A stretch of DNA of 64,000 nucleotides from Anarhynchus alexandrinus (lineage: Eukaryota > Chordata > Aves > Charadriiformes > Charadriidae): positions 3,934,383 to 3,998,382 of the forward strand of contig VUYV01000016.1 in assembly GCA_008711295.1 (NCBI GenBank), in the 5' to 3' direction. The position numbers and the translations under genes are program-made. This document shows, piece by piece, positions 46,503-60,400 of the stretch. The number at the start of each line of letters is the position of its first letter. The first letter of the stretch is position 1. The notes under the pieces are model-generated. The model ran no database searches. It had not been told where the DNA came from and saw only the letters and a program-made list of their open reading frames with translations.

Positions 46503-48689
46503 TCTTTGTAGAGGAAGGAAAATCACTCATTTTAACTTCCAGTGATAACCACTTGCAGTTGTTTAACTATGTATGCCTCTGGGCACCTGTATTTAAATGT
46601 TTAATGTGCACACTTGCTGTATCAGTTCCTTAATAGCAAATTAAGGACTAAATGAATGGATTCCAAACCAAACACAAAACAGACCAGACACCATGCAACC
46701 AAGCATCTACAATGCCTGTATAATCCAGACCACATTTATGAATAAATGGATATGTTCTTTTTGGTGATTTTGATAATATGTTGTACTGAGTAGCAAATTC
46801 TAATTACAGTTCCTTGATACTCTCTGTTAGTTGGAGGAGTAAAGCAACCTTCCCCTTGCATTTTTGCATGTTTTGTTTTCCGGTTTGTAATTCATAATCC
46901 GAAAGGAGTATCTATTTTCTTTGTGGAATCATCTATGTTTTGTGAGTTTGGGGTTAGGAAAATTGAAATGTATTCAAGGAAAAGTCATATATCTGACTGG
47001 GCAGCTCAGAATAAACACAAAGGGGCTTTACTGTTGGATTTCTTAATTTATGAAGAACCTAGTGAAAGTTTATACAGTAATGACTGACCAGCAGACTGGA
47101 GGCCAGGAAATTATTATCTGTCTTGTATAGTAGAAAGGCTTATAATTACAGTAAAAAGTTAAATTATGCAAAATATTTTTTTTCAAATATTTAAAAAAAA
47201 ATAAATGAACCACTCTTTCATGCAATGTAACTTTGGATATCTTTGGAATATCTTTTGGAGTATCTTTTGGAACTTATTGCTGCTGATCTGTGGAGAAGTT
47301 GATGAGGTATTAAGAGTCCAGATCAGCTTTAGCATTCATGTGCATAACAAGAATACTCAGCATGATTATAACAAAAACTAACAGTGCTTTTTGAAGGGCT
47401 GTCATGCTTTGTGCTTTGGGCTGCAAAGCTCACAGGTGGGATTAGCTCTCACGTTGTCTATGGCAGCGTTCTTGCACCTTCTGGTGAGGAATCTGGTGTG
47501 GGTGGTTATGAGGTCTGGGTGACTGACCTTGGGTCTACTCCAGGATGGCACTTTCTGTCTCTTTTGGGTATTGGTGTTTTGTTTTTTTTTTTTTTTAAAT
47601 CAGAAGTTAAAAAAGTTAAAATCCGGAGTAAAGCAGTAGGTGGCACTACAGACTCTCTGTTCTTTAGGTAACTTTCCACAGTAATTCTTCGTTGCCAGCT
47701 TGCCCTGAACAAGTGTACACGTTTCCAAAAATAACAAGGTTGTTTCCAAGTTTTCTTGAAATATGCACGGCTGGTTAGTCATTCATAATCACTTCTTTGC
47801 AAACACTGTGGATATTTCACATAAGAGCAGCACGTCAGAAATAGAAGTTTTGCAGGAATTCCCAATATCGTGGAAAGGAGTTCTTCCTGGCAGCAGGGGT
47901 GGTGGGTTTACCTAGGTCAGTGACTGAGCTGCAGCAGTTTCCCTGCTCCCCCCTCTAAGCCCTTTCTGGGGTTACAGACTGTGGGCAGTTTGTCCAGGTG
48001 ACAGGGATGGGTTCCTTGCTGGAAGACTGTGCTTGTTGTCTGGAGGGTCCTTGTGTCAGCTGAAGTTGTCTTGCTCCCTTCCACACAGCCAACTTCTTGT
48101 ATATAAGGATAGTGTAGGTGGGAGGAATGGCTGTTGTGAATTGGTATCCACTGACTTGCTGGCTTTTGCTAATAACTGCATGTGAAACCAAAATTGGGCC
48201 CTTGAGTTTACATGCCATTACTGCCATTAAACCTGCTTTTCTATTTGATTTTACTAGAAGTGCAAGATTGAATTAAACAATAGGTACTTAAATCAGGAGC
48301 AGTGTAAGGGAGCTGTATATTGTTGAAAGAATGGAAAAACTTCCATGGGCTCTTCAAAGGGAGTGACATGGAAGATATCCAGAAGCAGGATATCATTCTT
48401 TAAACTATGTATGAGAGCTTGGTGCCTACCTAGCTCTGTGGGACTGGCCTGAAGTGCCTCAGCTAGAAGCAATAAAAAACTCACAAATCAATGAAGAGGC
48501 TTTAATGGTGTTTTGGAGTAATTATCCCCTTTCCCAGAGACTTGTGAGGATAGCCAATTACATCTAAGGAAAGCTGTACAACCTCAAGTGCCAGGTGACC
48601 AAGTACCTCCTGGTTGTCCACGCTGCCTTTACTGACGCAAGCCTGTGAGCAAGAGGTCAGTATCAGTGTGATCTCACTGTTGTGGGGCT
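46503..48689. other. Intergenic, no gene seen
   Basis: About 2.2 kb with no exon or clear repeat; a 15-T run lies at 47582-47596. Confidence 0.55.
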
Positions 48690-48800
48690 GAAGCAGTAAG
48701 AGGCAAAGTGACTGGACCCAAGTGATATGAAAGCTTGTGGCAGAGAACAAACTTGAACCAAGGTTGCCACACGTTCTTGCTCTGACTACACCAATGCCTT
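48690..48800 (+). repeat. MIR-like ancient SINE fragment
   Basis: GCAGTAAGAGGCAAAGTGACT, then CCCAAGTGATATGAAAGC, TTGTGGCAGAGAACAAACTTG, AACCAAGG and TTCTTGCTCTGACTAC follow the core of the MIR/CORE-SINE family ('gaggcaaagtgacttgcccaaggtcac...gtggcagagc...cttgaacccaggtc...'). Such amniote-wide SINE remnants survive in birds at low number. Confidence 0.5.
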
Positions 48801-51239
48801 TACTTGGGTGCTGCGGACTGGAATAGTTCCCTTGCTGAAAACTTATGTCCAAACATGTCATGGTTTGGATTTACTGCTACTGAGAACTGTCTGCTGGAGT
48901 CTCCCACGTGACAAGTTTATACTAAATCTTCCTGTGACTTTGACCTTCTTCCTCTCTCCCTTCTCCACCAACCTGTCCCATCCGCCTATCATATCTTGAC
49001 TCTTACACCCTGATTCACAAAACCTATATTACATCTGTTATTCAGGGAAGTATATAAGCACCTGCTTTTAGCAGGTGATTAAAAGCAGCTGGTAATAAAG
49101 GAATCAGTGGGACACGTGCATATGTTTAAAGCTTCAGCACCTGAAGATACTGGCCAGGTATGCATTCCATATGCTTGTGATAGCTATTCCCTTTCCATTC
49201 ACAGGGTGCTGGCGTAACAGGGCTCTCAGCTACTTGATACCTGAAGTGAAGCCACAGTATAAATAACAATGTTGATTATTTTAGCTGACTACAGTGCTGC
49301 AAATGTGATTGCTACTTTTAATTTGATTTCCCTCCTAACCTTTATTCTTGAAGACAGGGACTGTTTTTCTTTGCTATCCAAGAACCCATGGTGTGAAGGA
49401 AGAACAATAAATAAAGATGGGAGCAGCACAGGAAAGCTACAGTGTGAGACAGAGCAATGTTCGTGTTTTGTTGTTTTTTTTTTTTCCTTCTGCCGAAAAA
49501 GCAAGCATTTGGTTATGTTTCTCTTTGTTTAGACTCTCTGTTTGAGAGATCAGTCTAAGAAAGCCTGAACCAATTAGAAAACAAAGAAATGTTGTTAAAA
49601 GGTTGTACAATGAATTTCAGTTTGGAATAGACCCAGTACAAATTGATTGCTCACTGTTTCATCGGTGGAGAGCTGGGGACTCCAGCTCTGCATCATCTTC
49701 CTCCTCCCTCCATGGACTGCAGGGGAGCCTAAGGAGATTAGCTTCAATAAGGTGCTAAACTGCGGTATCTGAAATACTTCTACCTCTTTCCTCTCTGCTA
49801 AGAAAAGACTAGTTTGTTTAGCTTTTTGGAATGAATTGGGGGTTTTAGGCTCTTATTTTTCAGTCTTCTAAACTTGCCACGCAAACTAGATGCTGCTTGG
49901 CTTGTGTGCTGTCCTGTTACCTTCCAGTACATCAGTCATGCTGGTGATCTTAATAAAACAGGAGGTAACTAGGATTGTCTGGTCACAGACAAATGCTGGC
50001 GCTGCAGAAGAACATGTCATACTACAATGTGAATGCTTCCTGGTAGAGAATTGAGATTTAGGTGCAAAAGCAGCCACATACTTACTAAGCAAAAGTCAGT
50101 TACCCCCCAGGGTGTGCTTTGGAAGGGAACTTAAATTCCTGCAACTGGATTTTGCACATGTGGGTTAAAGTATCTCTCTAAAGGCCACTGTATCATGCAG
50201 TGTATATACCATCCCCTCTAGTGTGCTTTCTCTTTCAGGCTATAATGTAAATACAGCTGCTGTCACAGGTCAATATTGCCTGTCAGATCTTTGTTACTGT
50301 AAAACTACGGTTGTCCAACGTGAGGGTAATGGTCTCTTTCTTTTTCACGTGCTTGTGTGCACGCTCTCTTTTCTCTCGCCCTCTCAACGAGAAAAAAAAA
50401 AGAATTTGGGTGGTCTTAAGCCTATATTCATATAATTCTAAAGACCAAGAGTCAGAATAGCTAGGAGGCCCTGGGAATCTTTTTAATCTACAGCTGTGCT
50501 GTCACAAAGGCGTTGCCTTCCTTGAACTTACAACTTAAGGGACTTTAAATAGAGGTTTCAGGAACTTCTTGAAATCATTATTTATTTCTTGACTTTTGTC
50601 ATGAAAATGCTTGTTTAGCAAAGACAGCGGATGCTCTAAAACTGCTGCACAGAGATGTGTTGCGCTGATGGCTGCTATGCCTAAAGGTAGCAGATGATGC
50701 AGCCTGGGAGCATCTTTGATTCATTGAACTGAATTTTAAGAAAGTGTGGAAAAGAAGGTGCAGTGTCATAATGTTGGGTCAGTGAAGTTGTGGCAGGGCA
50801 GGCTCTGGACGTATGTGGTAATTAGTTTACTTTCTCAATTATCAGCTTGGCTGAGGTTACAGTCTGGGGTCAGTAAAGCCAGGAAAAAAAAAAACCAAAA
50901 CAGATCAATTCTTTCTAATACTCCCCTTTTAAAAATATACCCTTCTTCCACCCAGGCTTTTGCACGTCTCTAAAGGCCAAGCTGAAACTGAAGATTTTTG
51001 GGTTTTTTTAGAAAGTTTATATAAAAAGCAGTCTGTATTTCAGGTATAAAAAATACCTTATCAAGACTTTGTTCAGCACGTGTATCAAAAAAACCCCCAC
51101 ATTGTAGGGGATTATCCCTAGGAAAAAAAACATTGAAAGCCTAGGAAATAGGACATCATTATGTCCTGAAAAAAACCCTCTTGACATGATAATATGAGGA
51201 ATTGCAGAATTTAAATAATCTTAACTCTACATAGGAGGT

Positions 51240-51340
51240 GCCCCTTTATAGTGATTTTTAGAGCTCTTGAGTACCTTTAGTTCTAAGCAAAGTCAGTGGA
51301 AACTATGGATTTTCAGTACTTCTGAAACTCAGTCTCAAAA
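51240..51340. repeat. Possible degenerate copy of the ancient palindromic repeat
   Basis: AGTCAGTGGAAACTATGGATT followed by TTCAGTACTTCTGAAACTCAG matches the phrase 'aagtcaatggaagctgtgggtgctcagcacttctgaaaatcagg' with several substitutions. Confidence 0.4.
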
Positions 51341-52438
51341 AGTCTTGTTTGTTCCGCTGTGGTCTCTGTTTCTTCCACAGGAGAGATTTTAGTACAGTAG
51401 CTCAGCAGGGAAAACCTGGGGTTATGATGAGGTTATCTCTTAACCTCTTTGGATTCGTCTCTGTTTAGAAGGTAGAAGAGTTAAAGCTTGCCAGCCTACA
51501 GGGAAGGTATTTCATCATGCTCCAGGGTAATTCCCAAGAGGATTTGGTTGTTTCTGACCCAGGACACAGATGCATGGCACAGCAGAATTTAAGGGGATGT
51601 CAGTTTCTGTGAACAGGTAAGGTGCCTGGATTTTGAAGCAGGGGTATAAATATCAGAATTCACATTCATAATCAGATTTTCATAGTGCTTAGCATTTGGC
51701 AGTTTTTAGAGGAATGACTGTGAGATGATGTTCAAAAGTCTCCTTCATCCTCTGTGCTGGGCTCTTCTGTGAATCTGACTCTCTGCATACACAGAAGCAG
51801 AGCTCAGCATGGCAGCGAGTGGTTTCACAATCCTGTCTTTATTTGCTGTGCAATGAGCAAGGAATTTTCTTTTCATTACTACATCATTCATGACCTGATG
51901 TGGCGGCTCCAAGAATCACATAACCTTATCCTGTACTCACGTTAGCATGAATAGTTTAAATCAACATTTCTGTTGGGGGAAATTGTTGTTTGGGAAACGG
52001 GGAGCATCCAGTAGGCGTGTCTGTCAGTATGTTTTTCCTGCTGAGTCTCTCCATGGACTCAAATACCTGTCTAAATACAGCTCCCTAACACTGGCTATGT
52101 TGTTTCATTGGGGTGGGCAGTGAGTTCAGATCACTGCATCACAAGATACAGTACCAACCTTATGTTGTGCGTGTAGATTTCTTCAGCAGGAGAGCTCTTG
52201 TCTACATACGCAGTGGTACCACTTTCTCGAAAGGTGAGATTTAATTCAAACTAGGGTAAAGGCTTGATTTTTAGTGGGAATGAGGTTCCTAAATGTACAA
52301 GAAGCTGGGCCTTAGTCTCTGACTCCAACATGGAGCTCCTTACTGCCTCGCTGGCTGCTCTGTAGGACACTGGGATGTTACAAGGAGTTGAGGCTGTGAG
52401 AGAAGTAACGTTTGTGGTGCAGTAGTTTGGAAGAGTGG

Positions 52439-52460
52439 TTTTGTTTTGTTTTGTTTTTTG
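52439..52460. repeat. TTTTG simple repeat
   Basis: Three to four TTTTG units in a row, about 22 bp. Confidence 0.85.
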
Positions 52461-52589
52461 TACAGGAGAAACAGCATTTGCAAGTGTAGTCTGGAGACAT
52501 CAGGATACAAAAGGCATTCTATTTTGGGATATTGAGATGATAAAGATGCTTAGGATGTCTAGTGAAGTGTTGTCAGTATGTGACACTGG

Positions 52590-52640
52590 CAACTGCTGTT
52601 TGTGAGATGGGGATAATAGAGATAACTGTCTTCTGGGTGA
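52590..52640 (+). repeat. Possible MIR-like 3' fragment
   Basis: TTTGTGAGATGGGGATAATAG followed by AGATAACTGTCTT resembles the MIR phrase 'ctgtaaaatggggataataatagtacct'. Very short; might be chance. Confidence 0.3.
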
Positions 52641-55600
52641 ATCTGTCTTGGAATTTGACCGATAAAGCTATATCACTACGCTTGCATCAGGCAGTAATAT
52701 TGATAGTGGTAAAATTTGATTCGCAAATATCAACCTTTGCTAGCAACATGGTAAGGAAAATGGATCATTTTGATCATTCTAAATGCAATTTGTTCAGTTC
52801 TTTTCAAGCATATAATCCCAATACAAAGCAAGGATTTTTGTTAGGGCATTTTTCAATTCAAATGGAACAAAAGCGCAGACCACTTGGAGGTTGAATTATC
52901 ACTTGCAGCTGCACTGATAAAAGAGCAAACACTAAATGCCTCTACAGTTCTGAATGCTTTAGAAGCAATGAAGTTTCTCTAAAGCAGCTGCTTTCTTCAC
53001 TGTTATCTGGTTTCTCATTCAAAGCAGTATCTCCCTCCTTCCTAGGGCATTCCTACATCTGTCTTATGCACGTAACACAGGCAAGTATCAACAATGGGGA
53101 GAAGATCAGTTTAGTAGTCTGGTATCTGTTTCCAGAGAGATGTCATGCTATTATCATTAGGCTATAGCTTCTGGCTCAAGTGTATTCAAAACAAATCAAA
53201 TTATCAGTTGTGATTTGTTACATTGTCTAGGGTTATGGACTTTCAGTGTCTTCATTCTGAATAGTAAATAGAGAATATATCTGTACATAATAAGTATACT
53301 TATCTTCTGGAAGAAGAGACAAATTGCATGGAGAAAATGGGTAACTTCTCTGCTTTCACCGATACTGGGAACATGTACCATAGCTCCGACCTCTGCGGTG
53401 TTTCTGGGATCCACTTGGAGTCTTGTTATGAAATCCATCCCTTTTTATTCAGTATTGATGATTTATTTTTTCTTCTGTGGTCACCAGCACAGATAGAGAT
53501 AATGAATTAAAAAAGCATCTGTGAACTCAACTTCCTGGACTCTCTGTAGTGAAGATCTTGATGTTCAGAGAGCATCAGAAGAGAGAGGACTCTTCAACAA
53601 TCTCAGATGCAGTGTTTTCCTAAAAGAAGCAGTAGGGTCTCTGCTTCTGTTCCACTCCCATTCATTTTCACCTCGCTGCTGACAGTCGCTATCTACAGCC
53701 TGGAGGTAAGCCAACACCAGTGCCACTTTGTGAGTCAAGTGTCAGGACATGGCATGGAGTGATAGTGCCTGAAATCTTCCTGGGCCCTTAGAGATAACAA
53801 AGCCAGGTGCTCTTGAGAGCCGAAGTTCAATTCCCATCACCTTCCGTCAGGCCTGGAATCTCAAAAGGGCAAGCGGTGAGGCAGTGTGTGTTGACAAGTC
53901 AGAGGAGGGGTTTGCTCTGAACATTGACTTTCTGAGGAGCGGGAGAAGGTTGGCTGTATACACACACTTGCTAGATACTATTCTTACATATGTAGCTGGT
54001 TTGAAGAGTCCACTTTTATGGTATCTGGGCACTGTAACTGATAGTTGTAACAGATAGTGAGGACCTGGAGCCAGGGACCCTACTGATGTAAATCAGCATG
54101 GAGTTGGGTAGAGGTGGGCTGACAGGCACCCCGGGCTGTGGCACACACTGTGGGGGACAAGCACAAGTACAACACCATGGAGGGGTTAATAAATGTTTCG
54201 ACCTCTCATTAGCACCAGTCCACATGCACTCCAATATGGCCAAGGCCCTTGTCAAAGCAAGGCAGTGTTCATCATGTCTCCATGTACGTTATATTTTATC
54301 AGCTATTGACAAAAAGTTTACGTTGAAATTGCCAATATTATTTTTACAGGTAGGCAAAACAAATAGTCACTCCTCTGGTTTATTTGCTGAAAAATCAGAC
54401 TCGGTTCAACTGAAACTGTTTGCAGTCAACCTTGTCAAACTTGGCAAACAATTTCAGCCAAACTTTCCCACCCTGGAAAAAATGAGTGAAGTGAAAGCTG
54501 TCATTTCAGCATTTTCTACTTGAAATGTTTAGGCTTTGTTTGGAAATGGGGTTCCAAGATCAGGTTCAACTAAACTTAATAAATACAATTCTAAAAGTAA
54601 AGAAACTCTCTCAAATAGAAAAAACAGCTTGCCAGTTGCGAACATAATGAAACATTTCTTTTAGTCTGAAATGCGTTTTCTCCCAAGTTTGTCTTTTGAC
54701 AAGAGAAAGTTACATTTTGATTTTTAGAATGACCCTAAACAATTGGAATGAATAACCTGGAGAAATACTCCCTAGATCATTCCCTGGTCCAGGCTCTGGT
54801 AGATCATGCGTGTGTGCTGATGCTGATGGATGAGGTTTTGGGGGGGGCTTGCTTTGTGCTGAGGAAAGGATGTTATCTAGTCCTAACTATCTCAACATCA
54901 CCAGCTTAGTGCAGTAAATCACCCTTAGGACTCCAACCAGTTGTAATGGCAGTGCTGGGACAGTGATGCGGTGGTGCGTTTTCTTGATGTCCCTTTTGTT
55001 TATGTTTTGCATGAGGGAGTGAGGGTGTCCACAGCATTTTTATCAGATAATGCCATGAAGCGGGATAAATGAGGGGAAATGGAAGAAAGAAACATTTACA
55101 GCCCATCACCACAGCAGAAATTTGCCTCAGTGAAAATGAGACCCTAGAGACACACATAAAAATAACTTAAGATATGTTTAGTTAAAATAAGACTAAATCT
55201 CAGCATTTTGGCTAAGCTAAGTGGAAGAATCAGATACTGACTGTACATCTGCAGCCAGAAATATTTTGGACATGGACTTGTTAAATGATCAAATGCGTGT
55301 TATGTGTGGAACCTTGTTTAAATCTGAATGTTAATACCACTCAGAAGATTTACAGAAACTGTTTGATTCTTAATACCTCTTCTAAAGATATATCTCTACA
55401 ATCCAAGTGTGTTTATTGCTCAATAATAAACAGTGTTGACAGGAAACTCATACAGAGTAAACATGATCCTTATGTTTTACTTCTGCATTTTCATAAGAGG
55501 TCAATGCCCTGCTATAGCTTTCTTCTCTGAATACTTAGTAGTTCTGTTTAGATGTTTCTTCAATTATACGTGTTATCAAAGAGTAGAACGAGCTTCATTT

Positions 55601-58600
55601 AGTAATTCACTTTTTAGGCCTGCGAAATATTTAACTGGTAGATAAGTCTGTAGAAACACCTTATGTAAAGAGGCATCTTTTTCTATTAGTATTATTTTTA
55701 TTACTTTTTTTATTTCCGAAATGGCTAGCACTAGTATAATTCCACCGACACTAATAATTCTTGTACAAACTGTTTTCTTCTAATATGTTAAGCATTATGT
55801 TAACTAAAGCTAGATAAGACAAAATTAAATGTTGTCACTATATCTTGTTCACATTTCTCATTCAAAAAATTTGTGATGAAAGACAATCTTCTTACTAGAT
55901 TAGAAACATCACTTTTTCCTTTCCCATCAAATTAGAAATGTTAATCTTGTGGAATTTTGATATTTTAGTTCTACCTCTTTTTCTCCTATATTGGTACTGG
56001 ATGCAATTGAACAAGGGCATTAAAAAGTTTCAGAAAACAAAAGAAAGTCTAGAAAGCTAAAAAAAAAATAAATTAAGAAAAACCTGAAAAAGAAAAGCAA
56101 AATAGAAAAGATGTAGTCAGCAACAGTGATGTTAGATATAATTTGAAACAATAAGAAAGGAAAAAAAGGTAATAGCCTTCTACACTTTTTAAAAATATGA
56201 TTTTAAAAAAATTGTAAACTTTTTATATTAATTTCTAATTTTTATAAGAAATGTTGTTTTGTAAGTCTCTTAAACATTAATTAATTCCATTATGGAACAA
56301 AAATTGCTTCAGAATCTCCTGCCTCTATCTAGAAATTCTGTATACTGTAGATTTCCAACATCTTTTAGTCAGGACTCAAAAGATCAGTGTTTAACTAGGG
56401 AGAGCATCTTACCCTTTTATGTCTTTTTACTTGTTAACCAAACTCCNACCAAACAAGACTCATTTCCACCCCATATCCTGCTGGACTTCTTTGAACCCTA
56501 GTGAATGATGATACAAGTTATAGGAACCACTTTATAAGATCCACAACTCGGGAACCTTCTGTATTTGTGTTTCATTTTCTTGTATTTCTGAGCTTTGAGA
56601 AACAGAAGATTCCTGACTTATTTTTTTTTTTAGAAGATGAGATGTGTATCAAAAGAATCATATTTACAAACTTCCATCTTTTCAGCTTTGCAGAGCTTAA
56701 GTTTGCGCAGGCTGTCTTAGCTGGACACCAGTAGAGCCAGTTACAAGACTGTTTAAAGAAGAAAAACCCAAATTAAATAGAATCTCAGAACTTTGGCTTA
56801 AAAATCACTATGTAAATTTACATCAGGAAGAGGGTCTTGGCCTGTTTATTATTTGGTGTTTAAATTATAGCATGCTTGTCTCTTAGCCTTGACAGCTATG
56901 TCTGCATTCAGGGGTGCAACAGAGTAGGAGAGCACCTGTAGACAAACTGATGCCAAAGAACAGATGTCTACAGTATATGTGGCTCGAGGGCTTCACTGTG
57001 GATGTAGTATGGACCCATAGACCCATCCTTCAGTAGTTGGAACACATCTTCTGGTTTAGCTACACGAGAAAGAATTCAGTTCTTGTTCCCTGAGTCTGCT
57101 TTGTGATGGGAGTCAAAGCACAGCAAATGAAGATGACCAGAAGATTTGTTTTGGGAAGATACTTGCTGAGTAGCATTAAAATGTTAGCATAGACACACCC
57201 AAATAAGTTGGAAACAGCAAAGAAACGTCCTTTCAGTCATCTCTGTGATTAACTAGGTTCCTTCAACTGCAGGCTGGTGGTTTTAGGATAAAATTGAAAC
57301 TACTTGGATTGAGAATTGATTTTTCTCTGGTGTTTTCTGCTGAGCTTTCTTGAATTTGGAAGGTGATGGTCTGTCTTTCCACTGCCAGAGCTGTTGACTG
57401 ATTGCTGAGGAGCAAGTTGTGGGGGGCTGAGAAAGATGAAAGAAATGGGAAACAACCAGATGTGAGATCTTGAACCTTCTTTGTGTTGAATTTATTCCTT
57501 TGCTGAAACCTACCTGTAATATCTGAGCTGCCGTACGACTGAGGTTCTCTATTGCCTTCAAAGTTTTATTATCATGTACTCCCCACTGGCCCTTTAATTT
57601 TTCCTCTCAGTCCTTCGACTGATGTGAGGGGGTAATTCTGAGCAACTTTTCTGGTTCCCACAAACCTCTGAAGCAGCAAAACTGTCTTTTCTCTATGAAC
57701 GCAACAGCCAAAGCCTGCTTCTTACAAGCTTTTTCTTCTGCTGATAGGGAGCAACTGTGTAGTAGTGACATGTGCCAGGGTGTTTGGGTGCTGCTGAAGG
57801 TAAAGCCTGCAGGCAGCTGTCTCCTTGTGGACGTTGTGACCTGAGTTTGAGAAAACACAAAAACTTTGTGCAGGTATTAAAATCTCATGCTTTGTAAGTG
57901 CCATTTGTGATTTTTTTTTTTAAGTTAAAACAGCTGTATGAAAGCCAGACTTAGTGATGTGAGTGAGCGCAAGTGCTCTTCTTCAAAGTGACTGGGAGCT
58001 CGTGCTGTCTGTATTATGGCCTCACCATATGAGTTTTAAAAAGTTAACTAGATTGTACTTAGGGGAGCATGATAGATATTCTTCCAGACATGAGCCAGCG
58101 AGTGTTGAATTCTTATGTGGATTCATTCATTAAACTGCTATTGTGTTGCAGTTAAGACCTTTTCTTTGTAAGGTTTTTAGTACTGTTCTCTTCTTCCTGT
58201 TTTTGAAGAAGGGTTGTGTATGAATTTTTGTCCATCTCCTTATTTGCTTACTTGCCAATAAATGGAGCACTAAGTCATCACAGCTCTTAAATGTTAAATG
58301 TCAGAGTAAATTTTATACTAATGTGGTATGGGACAGCTGTAACCCAGGGCCTTGTGAGTTTGTTCCCAAGTGAAGGGAGATGACTGGTAGACAGCCCAGC
58401 CAGACAGAGGGCATATAGGTCTCAAGTCATGGGGTCTGCTACATAGTTAGGTTTAATCAGTAACTGCTTGGGGGCTTAGGGAGGGGGAGGGCTATAGTTC
58501 CTTTAGGCTCTCTGACTGAATGAAATAAGGAAGTATGTTTAAAAATACTTGTTTATTTGTACACTCACATGTACCTGTTAAACTCATTCATGGAACTGAG

Positions 58601-60299
58601 ATGGTCAGACAAGCCACAGGCAAAACCCTCTTTCAGCAATAGCAACACAGCTCCAGCACTGCTTTCCCAGTAACTGCCTCTAAAACTGAGTTTAGAGGGC
58701 TGTGGTGAGAGAGGAAAGCTACTCCTTTTGCTAGTTTAAACTAGAAGAAGCAAGAAGGAGGAGAAAAGAGTTTGCCTGAAGCCATACAGGCAGGCTGTGG
58801 CCTGGTGTATACCTGCAACTGTTGTGTTCACTCTACCTGGTTTGACCTTTCTTGAATGCCAAGGCTAAGTTCACCTTTTTTCATTGAGAAGATGGGTTTG
58901 AACAGCCGGTTGTCAGTGTTAACTGGTCACCTGGCTCTTTCTGAAGAATGACCAATTATGCCTGCATCCAAAGAAGCAGGTAGCTCAGTCTAGAAAACCT
59001 TGTACTGGGCGATTTCCTGAATTACTGAATCCTAGTGGAAAAAAAATTCCTCAGAAGACTAGTTCTGTCTCCTTTGTCACTGTCTCTCTATGGAGCAATC
59101 ACAAAGTCTTCCTTCCTGTCTCTTTTTTTTTTTTTTCCTGATCAGTATTTTTATTTTATAACTCTGCATCTTCCCAATTCCTTTCCTGCCCTCTGAGAAA
59201 TGCTGGGAGTCATGCTTCTGCCTGATCTGTCTTTCCTAGAGATCATTAGAGGCAGCATTTCCAGGAGCTTGGTTCCTCTTGCTTCTTCTACTAACAGAAC
59301 AGTGCTTTGCAGGGCTGTTATAGAATGCTTTCTCATCTTCACATCCATTGGGCATTACCCAGGCATCTCCTAACTTTCTGCTGTCAGTGTGTTCAGCAGA
59401 GGTGGTCTTTCCTTTGAAGAAATAGAGAATTCCTTGTTCTGCGTTATGGGTGTGAAATAAGGATATTAAGTGTTGGGCATGGGATTTGCCTATCCCAACA
59501 GATTGCTTCCAGCAGGGCATAGAGCATCAGCACAACATTTGTTGTGGCATCACAGGGAAGGAGAGCTTGAGACTGGTCTTTAAGGGATTTGCAAAAGAAA
59601 AATAGTGGTGTGTTTAAATTTACTGTGCAGTCAATATCACCTTTACCTTATTTGTTTTAGCTTTTAGTGCATAATTGTAAAGTTCTTTAATTTCTTAAGC
59701 AATTATTTGCTGGTCACCTTTAACATACTACTGTTCTTTTGCAGTTGAGAGGCTAAATATCATTACCTTTCACTGGTACATATTTTTTCCCTCCACATGA
59801 AATGCTAAGAACACTTCTACTACAGGGGGTCTTGGAACATTTAAAAGTATTTATTATTCAGATCTATTTTTAACCAACTAATATCCACTTAAAAAAAAGC
59901 TCCTCTTAACTTTTTCAAACTGTCCATCTTGAAAGAACTTTATTTTTTACATTGTGTATTAAATTTATTCTGGGAAAAGTTGTGACAGCTTCTGGACAGC
60001 CAACCATGCAATTAGCTAATTCCTTGAGTTATGTAAGGCGGGTGCAGTTTCCGACATAGTCATCTTCTCAGATAATATGGTTTCTACTTGAGAGTGAACT
60101 GGCTTATATTTACTGTATTTTGCAAGGGATTTGAGATCTGGCATGTTTCTTCTGTTCTGGTCAGTGAGTTTATCAATGTGAATGTCTTCTGACAGAGTTA
60201 AATAAATTGAAGGTGTCTTCACTGAGAATCACTGATTATTTTCAAAAGTGGTGAAGCTGAAAACCCCCTCACCCTTCTGTGTGAAACACAGAGCCTTGT

Positions 60300-60400
60300 G
60301 CTGGAGCTCTGAGTGCTGAGGTCAGTCCTGGCCTTATTAAAGTCAGTGGCAACATTCCCATTGACTTCAGCTGAGCCAGAATTTCACCCTTTATTTTTAT
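60300..60400. repeat. Ancient palindromic (MITE-like) repeat with a visible inverted core
   Basis: GGTCAGTCCTGGCC, then AAAGTCAGTGGCAACATTCCC, ATTGACTTCAGCTGAGCC and AGAATTTCACCC. The pair AAAGTCAGTGG and CCCATTGACTT forms an imperfect inverted repeat, the hallmark of the element. Confidence 0.6.

Larger units (their letters stand above)
48801..60299. other. Intergenic, no gene seen
   Basis: About 11.5 kb without a coding exon I can support. It is unusually AT-rich over 55640-56300. It contains two weak old-repeat traces (51240-51340, 52590-52640), a TTTTG repeat at 52439-52460, a 14-T run at 59123-59136 and an N at 56447. The 110-codon frame at 52562-52894 and 141-codon frame at 54098-54523 have no recognisable relatives. 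Confidence 0.55.

Noticed and set aside
48502..48861. 119-codon minus-strand frame
   Set aside because: Much of it is antisense to a MIR-like SINE.
52562..52894. 110-codon plus-strand frame
   Set aside because: Its start overlaps a MIR-like fragment and the rest has no similarity I know.
54060..54100. CTACTGATGTAAATCAGCATGG, similar to a phrase in old sauropsid repeats
   Set aside because: Only about 20 bases match; not enough to annotate.
54098..54523. 141-codon plus-strand frame
   Set aside because: No domain, no conserved motif, no promoter; chance frame.
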